Shown here piece by piece: positions 47,028 through 59,090 of a stretch of 64,000 bases of DNA (positions within the stretch are counted from its first letter, which is position 1; each line of letters begins with the position of its first letter). Position numbers and translations under genes: made by a program. The notes below the pieces were generated by a model. It saw only the letters and a program-made list of their open reading frames with translations, made no database searches and was not told where the DNA came from. Origin of the DNA: Crocodylus rhombifer (Eukaryota > Chordata > Crocodylia > Crocodylidae); NCBI GenBank assembly GCA_038503035.1, contig JAVSML010024592.1, forward strand, positions 745,507 to 809,506. The letters run 5' to 3'.

Positions 47028-50000
47028 GGAGACAACAGTGCCTCTAATAATTCCCTTATATAAACACCAACATGCCATGGAATTAGTCAGATTCTCTTGT
47101 GTTACTAAAAGAAGCTGTTGTGTATGATATGACTGCTACCTCCCAGTTAAGTCTGGTGAAAGATTTTGAGTTATTGTGGAAGGAAATTTGGACCAAAACC
47201 AATGACAGTATTTTGGAGTAATGGTGAGATTTAAGGAAGAAGTGCTAAAGAGTTTAAAATCATAGTGAATATTTGGGTCCTGTGAACACTTATGTATATG
47301 GATATATATGTGCATCATTGAATAATTTGTCCTTCAGTTCCATATGATAACTAGAACTCTGGATGGGGTCGTAAGTTGAAAGGAAATGATCTTAATTGTG
47401 ACCTCATTTTGATCATCACATTGTTCCTTCCTTAATTAACTTAGAAAAACTGTTGCAATATGATTACTTATGTCTGTATTAATTGTTCCTTGTTAATCAA
47501 GCTCATTCTTAATCAAGCTCACATTGCAACTTAGGTCATGCAGTCTGAGGACACAGGTAACCTGAGTTAAGAAATTTGCTCACCACTTCGCTCTTCTTCC
47601 TAATGCTGATGTCCTTCACAACATGATCCTTAATGATAATGGTTATCACGAACCATCTGTTTTAATTCAGCACAGCACTGTGGGCTGTAGAGATTTTTTA
47701 AACACAAGTCAGGAAATAAAAATAACCAATGAGTTGCCAAATGAACGACGTGCTCTATTAAAAAATAAATCAGAGGGGTGTAAGCTTGACCTCAAGATAT
47801 TCCTAAAGTCACTCCCTTATCCTGGTGGTTCTACCACCCTACCTTTCTCTTCAAATGACAGATTTACTCCAAACACATGGAACACATGGTATCAAAAAGA
47901 GAGGACTTTGTGGATGTGGTTTCATCCTTCCACCTCCATAGTGCCAAGAAGCAGTGATAGTTAAAGCACAGACAACATACATTTCTGTAATTGTCTATGC
48001 ACTCTTGGCTTGGTTGGCGACATAACCACAATTATTGTTTCTTTATTCACTCATACTTCTTATCCAGGCACCCATATTTTACTCTCTCATTATTTCTTAA
48101 AATATTTGTGGTCCTTTTTACCAGCAAAGAATGGGGAGCTTCTTTTCTTCCTAAAGTGGTTTTGTGGTATCAGGACTTCCATTCAGCTTTCAAGAAAGTT
48201 GGTATCTGTCATAGTCTTGCTTAGGCTTTACAAAAGATGAAATCAGACATCCAGAGGAAACCTGTGGTGAATCTCAGAGGCACTTGCTATGGTCACAAGC
48301 TGTATAATGCTACAGCTAGATATTTCTCATGGGATGTGTCATCTACTTAATCTGATTAAATTAAAATTTTGGTATATTGTTTTAAACAAGGTTATTTCCT
48401 CCCCCCACTCAGCCCAAATGCAATTGAAAAATAGCAACAGCTGGTCTTAGTTAAAGTAGACTCTCTCTTCCTTCTCTTCTGGGATAAAAATCAGTGGAGG
48501 ACATATTTTCTTCACAGCAGTGGAAGCAAAATAACCTGCATTATTCATGATCCAGAAGTTCCAGATTCAGACTCCATCATCTCAAATGTATACATCCTAA
48601 GGCAACAGCCCCCAACTGTGGTGGATATAACTGTATAGGTTTTTTTCCATCCATTAGTAACTTTAAAATTGTGCTCTTCCTGTATTTCAAACAAAGTATT
48701 TTAAAAGCATCTGGATTTAAATAGGCAAAATTAGGCTTTGAAGTCTCTCTTGTTTTATGATAAGTAAAGTGCAATTTTATAGGTCTTTGGTCTGTGCATT
48801 TTACAGAACGTCTACACCCTTAACTTTTTTTCTTGATCTTGGAGAGCAGAAAATATGCAAACGTAGTGAAGAATCTGTTGTCCGTAATAACCCCATAGTA
48901 TCAAAAGGAATGACCAGATGATTTTATATTGTAGGTTTTTTTCCATATCTAATGTCTTGCAATATGGTAAGGAAGAAGTGCCTACTGTCCCCCCACCTCC
49001 ACTTGCTCTGCCTGAGCTCTTACTGGTCCCTGAGACACTAAACAGTAAACTGCTCCCAACATCTTATTGGTTCACTCAAAAATTCCACAGCTGTTAGGGG
49101 AACTGGATAATTCATAGCAGGAGGTGCAAGAAAATACTCTCTTACAGGAGATGTTAATACAATCATTTTAGAAGACAAAATTGATTTATTTTATATTCTT
49201 GAAAGTCCATGTTCCTCCTTCCTGAGCAGAGTATGTAGGGATGCATCACATGTGCAGAATTCTGACCTTTCTCTGTTTCAGACCAAGTGTGACCACCAAT
49301 TGAAAATGATACAACCTTAAGTACCACTAGCACATTTTTGTCATATAATTATAATACATTTTTTAATACATATCACTGACAGGTTGTCTGCATATCACTG
49401 GTGGTATCCGTACCAGAGATCGGGAGTCACTGGTGTAAAGCATTGGAGGACTGGGTTATTTTTTCCCCAGATTAACTGTTTCTTTTACATTTTTTGAAAG
49501 CTATTAAAAGTGCTTATAGATCCATATTTGCTTTTCATGCTTTATAACTCATCTTCAATGCTTACAAATCAGATATTTGTAAGATAGCCTGTGGGTTATG
49601 AGGGATTTTATTGCACTAAGCTGAGATGTAGTAAAGGTATAACCTTGTGACCCTGCTAGCTGGGGTCTACAATAGAAAATTATAGAACAAAAAGACCTTT
49701 CTAAAAGTAGCTCATTGTTAGGGAGTTGGAAGCAGTTAGACTTACGTGAAGTGGTTAGGGTAACTTAGGAACCGATGCAAACCTTTAGCATCCTGCAAAC
49801 ATAACTAGAATGGAAAATTCTCTGAGGGTCTGGAAATGTTTAGATGAATGTTGTCTGTTATTTTCATACCTGTCTGTTCTTTCTGTTTCTAATTGATTGC
49901 AGAAGAGCTAAATGTACTGACAGAGGAAATGCTTCTTGTGGTGTTTATAGCTCAGCTGGAAACCAAGAAATATATGAGAACAAAGAAACAAAAAAATGAC

Positions 50001-52150
50001 CCCCAACCAAAATAACCCCCATTCCTCCCCCCCCAACCCCCGCCCCCCCACCTGGGTTTTATTCTTTGAGCAGAAGATATCCCAAGTCAGTAGTGATTGC
50101 TGAATGTTATCCATTCTAAGTTTATCTAAAGTTCTCAACCTAGATTTTTGGGTCATAAATCTTATCTATGTCATTGTATGCTCCATTTATTTTTTTTGAG
50201 ATGTTAGAAACTTTTTAGATGGCTATAATTTAAGCTAAAAGCTAAATGTATTTTCCATATTAGAGACCATTCAAAGTTAAACTGATACAAGTGGGTGCTC
50301 TGTATTTGAAACATACAATTGTTGCCTTCTGACATTCTCTGTATTTCTTCTTCCCTAACTCCCAAGTCACACTCTTCCCACAATAGATCAAGTACCCAAT
50401 GGCATTCAAGTCAAGATTTTGAATCCATGTTGTTTAAAAATGTTCTTCATGGAGTAAAAGTCTGCTTTCACTGCTAAATGGTAGTGAATGGGGATGGGGT
50501 CTATTTTATTTTAATGTCTACAAAAGCCCCCATTCTGAGGGGGGAACCACAACCAAAGAAGTTTTCTGGGGATCTTGGCTCCCATTATGCTACTTACACA
50601 AGTCATTTGAAATGCTAAAACCTGATAAAAAGAGGGAGAGCCTACAAAGAAAAATTGTTGAAATACACGAGAATTTGCTGCATGTCATTAAAATCACTGA
50701 AGACTAGCAATGTCAATTCTAGGAGATGTCAGTTTTAATGCTTTGACTTCAAGCAGACATCTTTTTTTTTGCAGTCAGAATAAATGTAACATCTGAAGCC
50801 TGGACTTAGAAGTACTGTGCATGCATACATTCTGGTTTGTGAGTATTACATTCCCTTTAATGAGTTCTGCTCCGTAGTGTCTGCTCAAGTGTGGTTACTA
50901 CTTGCACATTTACTGTTTTAGGCAGAGGACTGTGATTTCCTGTGTGTTCTTTGATAGGAGAAACCTGTAATGTGCAGTTCAGCTGTCTGCTGTAAAATGA
51001 GAAGTGTTCGCTAATACTGTCCAGGGTTTCTTCTTTGGGGGATTCCAGGAGATGCCTATGATCCCTGTTTGCCTGACTGGGGTTGGCAAAAGTGACTTTA
51101 TTTGGCTTTTCTTCTGGCAGTATAAAAGCAGCAGGTAAGAATAAGCCATGACAGGAAGCAGTTTGTTGAAGACAGTTTATAATCTCAGTCTAGGTGTTTG
51201 TGGATAGGGATTGAAGAACCATGCCTTTGTTCCCTGGCTGTACTTGTGGCAAGAGAGGGTGTTCTTGGTGTTTGGGGCATTGTGCATGGCATTTCTATGA
51301 GAAAGTTGTTCACCACATTTTTAAGAATAGGCCAGACAAACACTTGTCTAAGACGGTTTCAATAGGGACAGGCCTGCCTTGAGCACTAAGCTGGAGTGAC
51401 CTTCCAGGTCACCAAATTTAAAAAAAAAGCGGCAGGGGTGTGTGGAGGAAGTGGAACAGGGCAGGCTCAGCATCACGTCTTATTGCTGGTGAATTTGATT
51501 GTTGCGGTAATGACTGAGAGAGTGGTTTATTCACTTTAGAGCAATTCAAATTTTTTGTCAAAACATTTGAAAGTTTTCTGTGAAAAACCAAAAAATTCCA
51601 GGGAGGGAGGAAATCAGCCACTTTTGAATTCTGTCAGAAATCCACTTTTCCATCAGTAAAGATCAGTGAAAAATTTTGACCAGCCAAATCATTCCTTTGC
51701 TACAAGATCACAAGGAGGATACTGAGATGTTCTCTCTCAGACAGTGTCACAAGGGGACTGTTTGTGGTTATGGGAAGAGTCAATTATTTCTATTGCCATA
51801 GATGCCTTTCAGTGTCAGAGCCCCAGTACCGTCCATGCACAGAGCAGGAAACAGCATTTCCAAGAGTTTACAGATGACATGAAAAATGCTAGGCAGTCTA
51901 GGCTGGCATAAGCAGCAGTTCAGTTGACAAGGTTGCTACTGCAGAAAGTGACTTGCTGGAAGTACTTTAGCCAGATGGTACGAAATTCTTGGAAGAAGGA
52001 GCCACCTTGACCCTGAACTGCACAGTGAGACACTGATGGAGCCAATCTTCAGATCTTCAGGGCCACTGGTGTAGAATAGTGGAAGAGCAGAATGGCTTTG
52101 CTGACTGTTTCCAAAGTACTAACAGGAACGCAGATCCTCAGGCAATAGTC
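47028..52150. other. AT-rich intergenic sequence without recognised gene
   Basis: It includes the second copy of the direct repeat (49118-49287) and a C-rich run at about 50020-50050. A TATAAAA word at 51120 sits in sequence with no recognised start or exon. Open frames up to 113 codons show no known domain. Confidence 0.4.
49118..49287 (+). repeat. Direct repeat, copy B (partner at 43025)
   Basis: It matches 43025-43192 with a few substitutions (ctcttttaca to ctcttacagg region, tgatgtatttt to tgatttatttt). The spacing is 6.1 kb. Confidence 0.75.
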
Positions 52151-52164
52151 AGCAGTTTTCTGCG

Positions 52165-53760
52165 CCCAGGGGAGGTGCACCCAGACCTAGGGTCAGGGAG
52201 GATCTAGTTAAGGGAACCTCTGGAGGGACTGGACGTATTCAAATCAGCTGGTTCGGATGATCTCTACCCCGGAGTGCTGAGGGAATTAGCTGAGGTCTTT
52301 GTGGGACCCTTGGCACGACTTTACGAGCACTCATGGTGCTGTGGTGTGGTGCCAGAGGACTGGAAGAGGGCCAACGTGGTTCCCATCTTCAAAAAAGGGA
52401 GGAAGGAGGATCCAGGAAACTATAGGCCAGTTAGTCTTACCTCGATCCTGGGGAAGTTTTTTGAGAGAATTATTCTGGCACATGTCCGCGAGGGGCCAGC
52501 AGGGGAGACTATGCTTAGGGGCAACCAACATGGGTTCATTAGAGGCAGGTCCTGTCAGACCAACTTGGTGGCCTTCTACGACCAGGTCACCAAATCCTTA
52601 GTTGCAGGGGTAGCAGTGGACATAGTCTTCCTGGACTTTTGGAAGGCCTTCAACATTGTCTCTCACCCCGTTCTCATTAAGAAACTGGGGGACTGTGGCA
52701 TCAATACCTACACAGTCAAATGGGTCACCAACTGGCTGGAGGGCCGCACCCAGAGAGTGGCATTTTCGGCCTGGAGGGATGTGGGCAGTGGGGTCCCGCA
52801 GGGCTCGGTCCTCGGGCCCGCACTGTTCAACATCTTCATCAGTGACTTGGATGAGGGGGTAAAAAGCAACCTGTTCAAATTTGCTGACAACACTAAGATG
52901 TGGGGGGATGTGGGCACGCTAGATGGGTGGAATAGGCTGCAATTGGACCTAGACAGGTTACAGGGGTGGGCGGACGAGAACAGGATGGGATTCAACACCG
53001 ACAAGTGCAAAGTAATGCACCTGGGGAGGAAGAACCGGCACCATACCTACAGGCTGAGGAACTCCCTTCTCGCCAGTGCAGAGGCAGAAAAGGATCTTGG
53101 AGTCATCATTGACTCCAAGATGAACATGGGCCGGCAGTGTGGGGAGGCAGTCAGGAAGGCCAACCGCACCTTGTCATGCATCCACAGATGCATCTCGAGA
53201 AGGTCCAAGGAGGTGATCCTCCCCCTCTATGCGGTGCTGGTCAGGCCGCAGCTGGAGTACTGCGTCCAGTTCTGGGTGCTGCACTTCAAGAGGGATGTAG
53301 ACAACATGAAGAGGGCCCAGAGGGGGGCCACTTGCCTGATCAGAGGGCAGCAGGGCAGGCCCTACGAGGAGAGGCTACGGGACCTGAACCTGTTCAGCCT
53401 CCACAAGAGAAGGATGCGGGGGGACCTAGTGGCCTGTTACAAACTAGTTGGGGGGACCAGCAGGCACTGGGGGGTCCCTGTTCCTCCGAGCACTGCCAGG
53501 AGTGACTAGAAATAATGGTCACAAGATGGCAGAGAGTAGATTCAGGCTAGACATCAGGAGGCACTGCTTCACTGTCAGGGTGGCTAGGATCTGGACCCAA
53601 CTTCCAAGAGAAGTGGTGCAGGCTCCTACCCTGGGGGTGTTTAAGAGGAGGAACACCTTGCTGGGGTTGTTTGACCCCAGTACTCTTTCCTGCCAGGGCA
53701 GGGGTTCGGACTTGATGATCTGCTTAGGTCCCTTCCGACCCTACTAACAATGAAACTATG
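52165..53760 (+). mobile_element. CR1 LINE, 5'-truncated, RT frame open for 411 codons
   Basis: The frame 52274-53509 begins in the RT N-terminus (LRELAEVFVGPLARLYEHSW), continues through [59 protein letters not shown] and [11 protein letters not shown], and is followed after one frameshift by the C-terminal peptide and CR1 tail (aaactatg). The catalytic motif is FADN at 52880-52891, so the second catalytic aspartate is lost. It is nearly identical in sequence style to the - strand copy at 20704-22257, the same subfamily. Confidence 0.93.
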
Positions 53761-53769
53761 CTCCTGCAA

Positions 53770-56500
53770 ATCCAGAACATCAGCCAGTCAGACAGCAGTC
53801 ATTAGTTAGCAGTGCAGAGGATGTACAAGTACACCACTCAAGCAGTAGTGGCATTAAGGTTTGCTTGGGCATGGTGGTGGGGGCCTGCATTGAGAGGGAC
53901 ACATGTGGCACTTTCTTATCTATGAAGTTTGTTTGTTTGTTTGTTTGTTTGTTCGTTCTATGAAGCATAGGAACTGTGTTGATAAAATTGCATCTTTTTT
54001 TTCCTGGTGCATTCTCTCACACATGCATGTCATGGTCACAACAGCACAGTGCCATATGCTGACTTGGAACCAGTTTAGGACTCTGATTGGTTCTAAAGCT
54101 TGGCATGCTGTACATGAGACAGACATGGGTGCCAGAGCTGTTGGTGTCATTAATAGTATGGGAAAAGGGGCATGGTAAGTGATGCATCCAGGGTATTTTG
54201 CTTTAGGGAGAACCTAAAATCTTTTTCACTTGGCACTTGCTTCTATTTTTAAAAACAGATGTTGGTAAATTAGCATATGGCGAAGAAATACTCTTTTCAG
54301 TGAATGCGTGCACTGTTATTTTTGTTGTTGTTGTAGCTGCGGTGGTGCGGTGCTGTTTTGCTGAGATATGAGAGAACAAGGTGAGGGAATATTTTAGAGT
54401 AGTTTGGGGTGGGCCTCCAGAGCTGCCTTACAGTGAATGCAGATTTTGGAAAGTGTAGTGCTCTGACTGAGTAGGGCTCACATGAGCAGGGAGCCAGTGC
54501 TGCTGAATCAGTTTCTCCTTCGCTTAAATAAAAAAGAGTGCTCCCCAAAAAGAGACAGCAAGAGCTGTGTTCCTGCCCCTTCCAAGTCTTTCAATTGGTC
54601 ATGGAGATCTCCTGATCTTGCCATCTGATCTCTGCCATGGGAGATCCAGACTTTTGTAAAGGGGGGGTGAGGGAGCAGTGACTAGCAATACAGGGGAGGC
54701 TGAACCCCCATTTACAGCCTTTCCCTCTCTGACAGGCAGGCAGACCATGCTGTGAAAGCAGCGGCCAGGGATTTTTAAGTCCCTAAATCAGGTAAAAAAA
54801 ACCCAAACCCCTCTGCTCTTGGCATCCTCCCTTCATCTCCGTGCTCAGTGGCACTTCCCCTCTCATCCCCCTGCCTCAGCTGCTACTGTCCCCAGCTAAG
54901 CTGGGCTGAGGTGGGGCTTGACGTAGCCTAAGACATCAATAACAGTGATGGTGGAGGCAGCATGTGGGCTCCCTGCTCCCTAAGCCTGCCCCCAGGGTGA
55001 TGATGTTGAACACCTGAGGAGTGGGAATCCACCCATTGTACTACTAATGCTGTCTTGGCCTGAGCCTGGCTTCCCCTGTAGCCTAGCTGGAGTCAAGCAG
55101 GAGTGGCTCTGCAGCTCCCCTTGCCCTGGAACAGCTGGGGACAGCAGTACCAGTGGGTGGGAGAGCAGAAAATGGGAGGGAGAAGATGTGCCACCAAGTA
55201 TGGAGTGGAAACAGGAAAGTGATTCTTACCTGTTTGAGGACTTTTTTTTTTAAAGTCTCCGTCTGCTGCTCCCATAGCATGGTCCAAAAGGGAGCAGGGA
55301 GGAGGGCAAGCCAACACACTCTCTGTGGATCCATCCCTGCCCCCTGCTAACTACACTACAAGAAAAGAACCCAGCCTCCCAAATCCCCAGCCTCCCAGAA
55401 GTTCCTGGAAAATACCCACAGTGGTAAAATTCCTTTCTGATACAAAATTGGGTGATGAGTTCTTCCCCTGGCCCGACAGAAAAGACTCCAAAGGCAGAAT
55501 GAGAACTGCTGAAAATCCAGGTGTCAAGCAAGTGCTGGTTTGTGGGGTGGCTCTCAAGAGAGCAGGGCAGATCAATAAGCCAACAAGGAAGTGAGGGACA
55601 AAAGAGACTATTAAGAAGCGCATCCCTGGGGGACTGTCTCATTCCAAAAGGAGAAGCCAAAAGGCAGTTGTGGTATGGTAACTATTAGGTTTGGGATTCA
55701 CCCAGCCAGAGGGAGACATGCCAAAGATATGTGAAACAGGAGTGCATTGGATACTGTACCCATGTTTGTCGACCTGTTAGTTATTTGGATGACATGCCAT
55801 TATTGTCTCACTGTGAAGCCAGACAGTCCCTTCACCTGGATCTGCTGCCCTCCATCTTCCTGTTTATAAACATAAGGTAGCCTATTATTCTAATTTTAAA
55901 GTGACCCTCTCTTCTCACTTTAATACCCTCTTCTCCTTTTTTTCCTTAGCCCAGGCTCTGATTCTGGCTCTAAAGCACTGCCATTTCTAAGCAGACCCCA
56001 CTTCTTTATATTGTCACAAATGGTCTTGTAGGGATATTCTAATGTCTTTTGCTTGCTTCTGCACTGCCTGCCAACTTTCATTTCTGCCAGTGCATGCAAT
56101 GACAGCAAAGTGTAGCCCAGGGTTGCTGGGAGCAGCAGGTTAACTCACTGTTGTCACCTCACAATTCCTGCACAAACATCCTCACAGTGGGATGTAATGC
56201 TGCTACATGTAACATGCTGCTGGGTTGTTGGAGGCTGGCAGATTCACCCACACTGTTCCAATAATGGACGCTTGACTTGCATAGGTGTGGTAGGAGCAGG
56301 TTCATGTTCTTTCCAAGAGAGTCCCCCAGCCTAACTATTAATGTATAGGAATGACACTCTAATGAACATAGTTTTCTCTTTTGTGCTACCTGGAGCTTTC
56401 TCCAAAACACTGTGGCCACATTCATGCATGCAGGCACAAGCACTTACAGCAGCTCATATAACAGCGGAACAAATTTGTTCCAGAGATTTGTGTCTCAGCA
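53770..56500. other. Intergenic sequence without recognised gene
   Basis: Apart from the short microsatellite there is no recognised exon, RNA gene or named repeat. The block at 54650-55200 is moderately GC-rich. Confidence 0.4.
53929..53955. repeat. (GTTT)n microsatellite
   Basis: Six tandem gttt units followed by gttcgttc. Confidence 0.85.
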
Positions 56501-56539
56501 CATGTGCTTGAACATGCACTTTGGTGTGGGACAAATTGT

Positions 56540-57180
56540 GCCACTTGGGGCAAAATGACCCTGCCCAGCTTCTTCTGGATCTGCAGCCAGGTGGAGCTGG
56601 AAGCTGGGGCCAGCACCTGTGCTGGCCCCAGCAATATGAAAAGTTTCTCTGGTGAGCGGCTCAGGGCTACTTGCCTTCAGGAGCTTCTGGGGTTCACAGA
56701 CATCCTGGTCTCTTGCTCCTCCTGCAGGCAGAGGGAGACCCTGTTGTACATGACCCTTGAGTGTACCAGGCTGCAGCCCCTCCATCTCCACCTCTGGAAC
56801 CTCCTCCTGAGGTTCTGGTTGAATTTCACCCCCCATCTTTTTGTTTTTGGTCACCCCATCCATGGCCCCACCAAGTCCTGGGACCTCCTGGTCAACCTCC
56901 TCCTGGCCCTAAACTTGACCAGGAAGGTGTCTGGAGACTGTGGAGTCACCTTCCTCTCACTTGTCCGTGCACGTTTTTGGGCAGAGCACCAGTGGGTGGC
57001 ATCCACCAGCTCCTTGGATGCCTTGGAGGATGGGTGGGTGCAGCTCAGGGGGCTCTGCTCGGTGTCCTCCTTAGGTGCACTCATTTTCACATTTTCACCT
57101 TTTGACCCTCATGTCACTCCTCTCCTTTTTTTTTTGCCTTTGTTGTCCCAGGTATTTTGTTGTAGCATTCACCCATTAAC
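56540..57180 (+). mobile_element. Tx1/L1-like LINE ORF2 C-terminal fragment
   Basis: The + frame 56504-57190 encodes CSSCRQRETLLYMTLECTRL, then LHLHLWNLLLRFWLNFTPHL, FVFGHPIHGP, LLVNLLLALNLTRKV, VRARFWAEHQW, LEDGWVQLRGLCSVSS and LGALIFTFSPF. This is the pattern of the zinc-knuckle and C-terminal domain of Tx1-clade elements in reptiles and amphibians (C-x2-C, E-C-x-RLQPL, LVNLLL, VRAR). The usual histidine of the knuckle is not visible. The frame is open over 600 bases but the start of the element is missing. Confidence 0.65.
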
Positions 57181-57369
57181 CCCCATATAATAGGGACTAC
57201 TAGTTGGCCAAATGGGCCTTAGGGCCCACAGTATTTGGATATTACAAATAGACAGGAGCTTCTGAGGCCTGGCCAGCTGAGACATGGGGACACTAGCTCC
57301 CTGTGCCAGCTGGACTGCTGCAGTAGCCCTGACCTAGAGTGGTCTCTGCACCCTCTACCCACTATAGCA

Positions 57370-57440
57370 GTGTTATAGATATATATATAACTGATTTCTC
57401 TCTCTTATATATCTATATCTATAGAGAGGGAGATAAGTTG
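57370..57440. repeat. AT-rich simple sequence
   Basis: Repeated tata and tatat words (tatagatatatatata, tatatatctatatctata) separated by ctctctct. Confidence 0.7.
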
Positions 57441-57689
57441 GGCAATTTTTTATTGATATATTTCCAATTTTAAAGCAGTTTGGAAGACTAAGGGTGCTTC
57501 TATCATCCTAATAAAATAAATTCTAAATATCTATAGGCTTTGGTGTTTGGTTTTGGTTTTGTTATCACAGAAAAATCAGAGCTCCTCCTGCCCCCTTCGT
57601 GAATGAGGATGTGGGGACAGCTGCCCTTGTAGCCACAGCTCTTGCCAGCAGGCTCTATCTTGTCTAGCAGCTGTGCACACAGGGTGTAA

Positions 57690-58320
57690 GATATGGAAGG
57701 GATGTGTAGTTCTTGGGTGCATGGGTGTGTAGGTGTGTGGTGAGTTGAGGGGGAGTTGCCACACATTGCCCATCCCCTGGTGCACGGCTCCTGGCGCTGA
57801 CAGCAGTAGCCAGCCGGGCTGGTGGGACATTCATGGCCTACTGCAGGCACAGCCCTGTGGTGCTGCCTGAGACCTGGGGACTGCACATGGTGAATGGAGC
57901 CAACCCAGCCCACTGGCATGTGCCTTTGGACAGGACTGAGACGGTTCCGGCACTGCACCTGGGAGCTGCATGCTATCCTAGGCTTCCACATGCCTGGCCC
58001 AATGGTGCACAGCTTCTGCTTGCAGGGCTAGGAGCTGCAGGTGGTGGTAGGATCCATCCCAATCCTGTTTGAAGGTGTTTGCCAGCAGGCCGGGCCAAGT
58101 CCATTCACCATGTGCAGACCCCAGGTCTCTGGCGGTGCTTGACACCATGGGGCTGTGCCTGCAGTGGGCCATGAGCTCCCTGATGGCCCAGCTGGCTGCT
58201 TCTGCCAGTGCCAGGGGCTGTGCACTCCCTTCCACCCCCCTCCCTCCCTTCCACAAACCCCACCACATACCCACCTATCAACCCCACACCCATAAATCTC
58301 CCCGAAACCCCAGTTGCCGT
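57690..58320. repeat. Large imperfect palindrome, arms about 220-300 bp
   Basis: The left arm (57770-57990) and right arm (58018-58235) are inverse copies around a spacer of about 30 bases. Examples: gactgcacatggtgaatgga against tccattcaccatgtgcagac; ggcacagccctgtggtgctg against gacaccatggggctgtgcc; and ctggcgctgacagcagtagc against gctgcttctgccagtgccag. Similarity continues weakly outward to about 57690 and 58320. This is a fold-back element or the product of an inverted duplication. No gene is present. Confidence 0.7.
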
Positions 58321-58779
58321 CATCCCCAGTCCCTACTTAACAGGGACATAGCCTGGGCCCAAGCTGTTGCTGCAGCCTTGCTTTGCTTTTATTTCCCCTA
58401 GCACACTGAGGCAGTATTCTGGAGCAGCAGGGGCACATGGCAGTCAGATGCTCTGGGCAGGTGCTAGAGTATCACCTGGGAAGACCCAGCTTCTGTTGCC
58501 TCTGGGCATGCTCCAGAAGTGCACCCTGCACCATTTTTCGCCCAGTGTGTTTTCTTTTGATATCAGGATTTCCTGGTATCAAATTTAGTATCTGCACTGC
58601 AAACATGCAGCGTGGCGAATATTTTTTTGTGGTGTGCCTCCTGTGGTGTCTCAAACTGCTTTGAGATGCTGCAGCAGGAACATGCTCACTTGTCTGGATG
58701 CTGCCTGTGACTCTTCCCCTCCTCTCCCTACTTAGGTCCCCTTTTTCTCTGAGAATTTACTCTGAGGCACAATGAGGTT

Positions 58780-59090
58780 CTGCAAACTGTTGCTACTTTT
58801 TGTCAAGTTTGTAAGAGATGCATTAAACCATATGCATGGGTGACTGGTGCCTCCTGGCTCTGGGGGGCACCAGTGGCTGATCAGTGACTGGTGGGGGGCG
58901 CCCAGCAGCCAATCACCAACACCCCAGAAGCACTGGTGGCAAACTGGAAGTGCCATCAGACAAAACAGAAGTACTGCTGGCATATCTCAGGGTATGCACC
59001 GGCTGGCACTCCCTAGCTGGTGAGGGCCAATTTTAGGGGGGGAACATGGCGCCTCCATGCATTACCTATGACCATATGCACTATTTGAAC
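58780..59090. repeat. Possible fold-back MITE
   Basis: The ends share inverse words (atgcatgggtgactggtgcc against ggcgcctccatgcat) and both are flanked by ccatatgca. The middle holds gggggc and cagtcac words. Class not known. Confidence 0.35.

Noticed and set aside
46590..47063. 157-codon frame with repeated LACLTACASPVLW-like units
   Set aside because: The repeats are those of the tandem duplication in the solo LTR, and the frame crosses the LTR end.
51115..51135. TATAAAA word with nearby gtaag, considered as a promoter with first exon
   Set aside because: No recognisable coding or conserved sequence follows and such words are frequent in AT-rich DNA.
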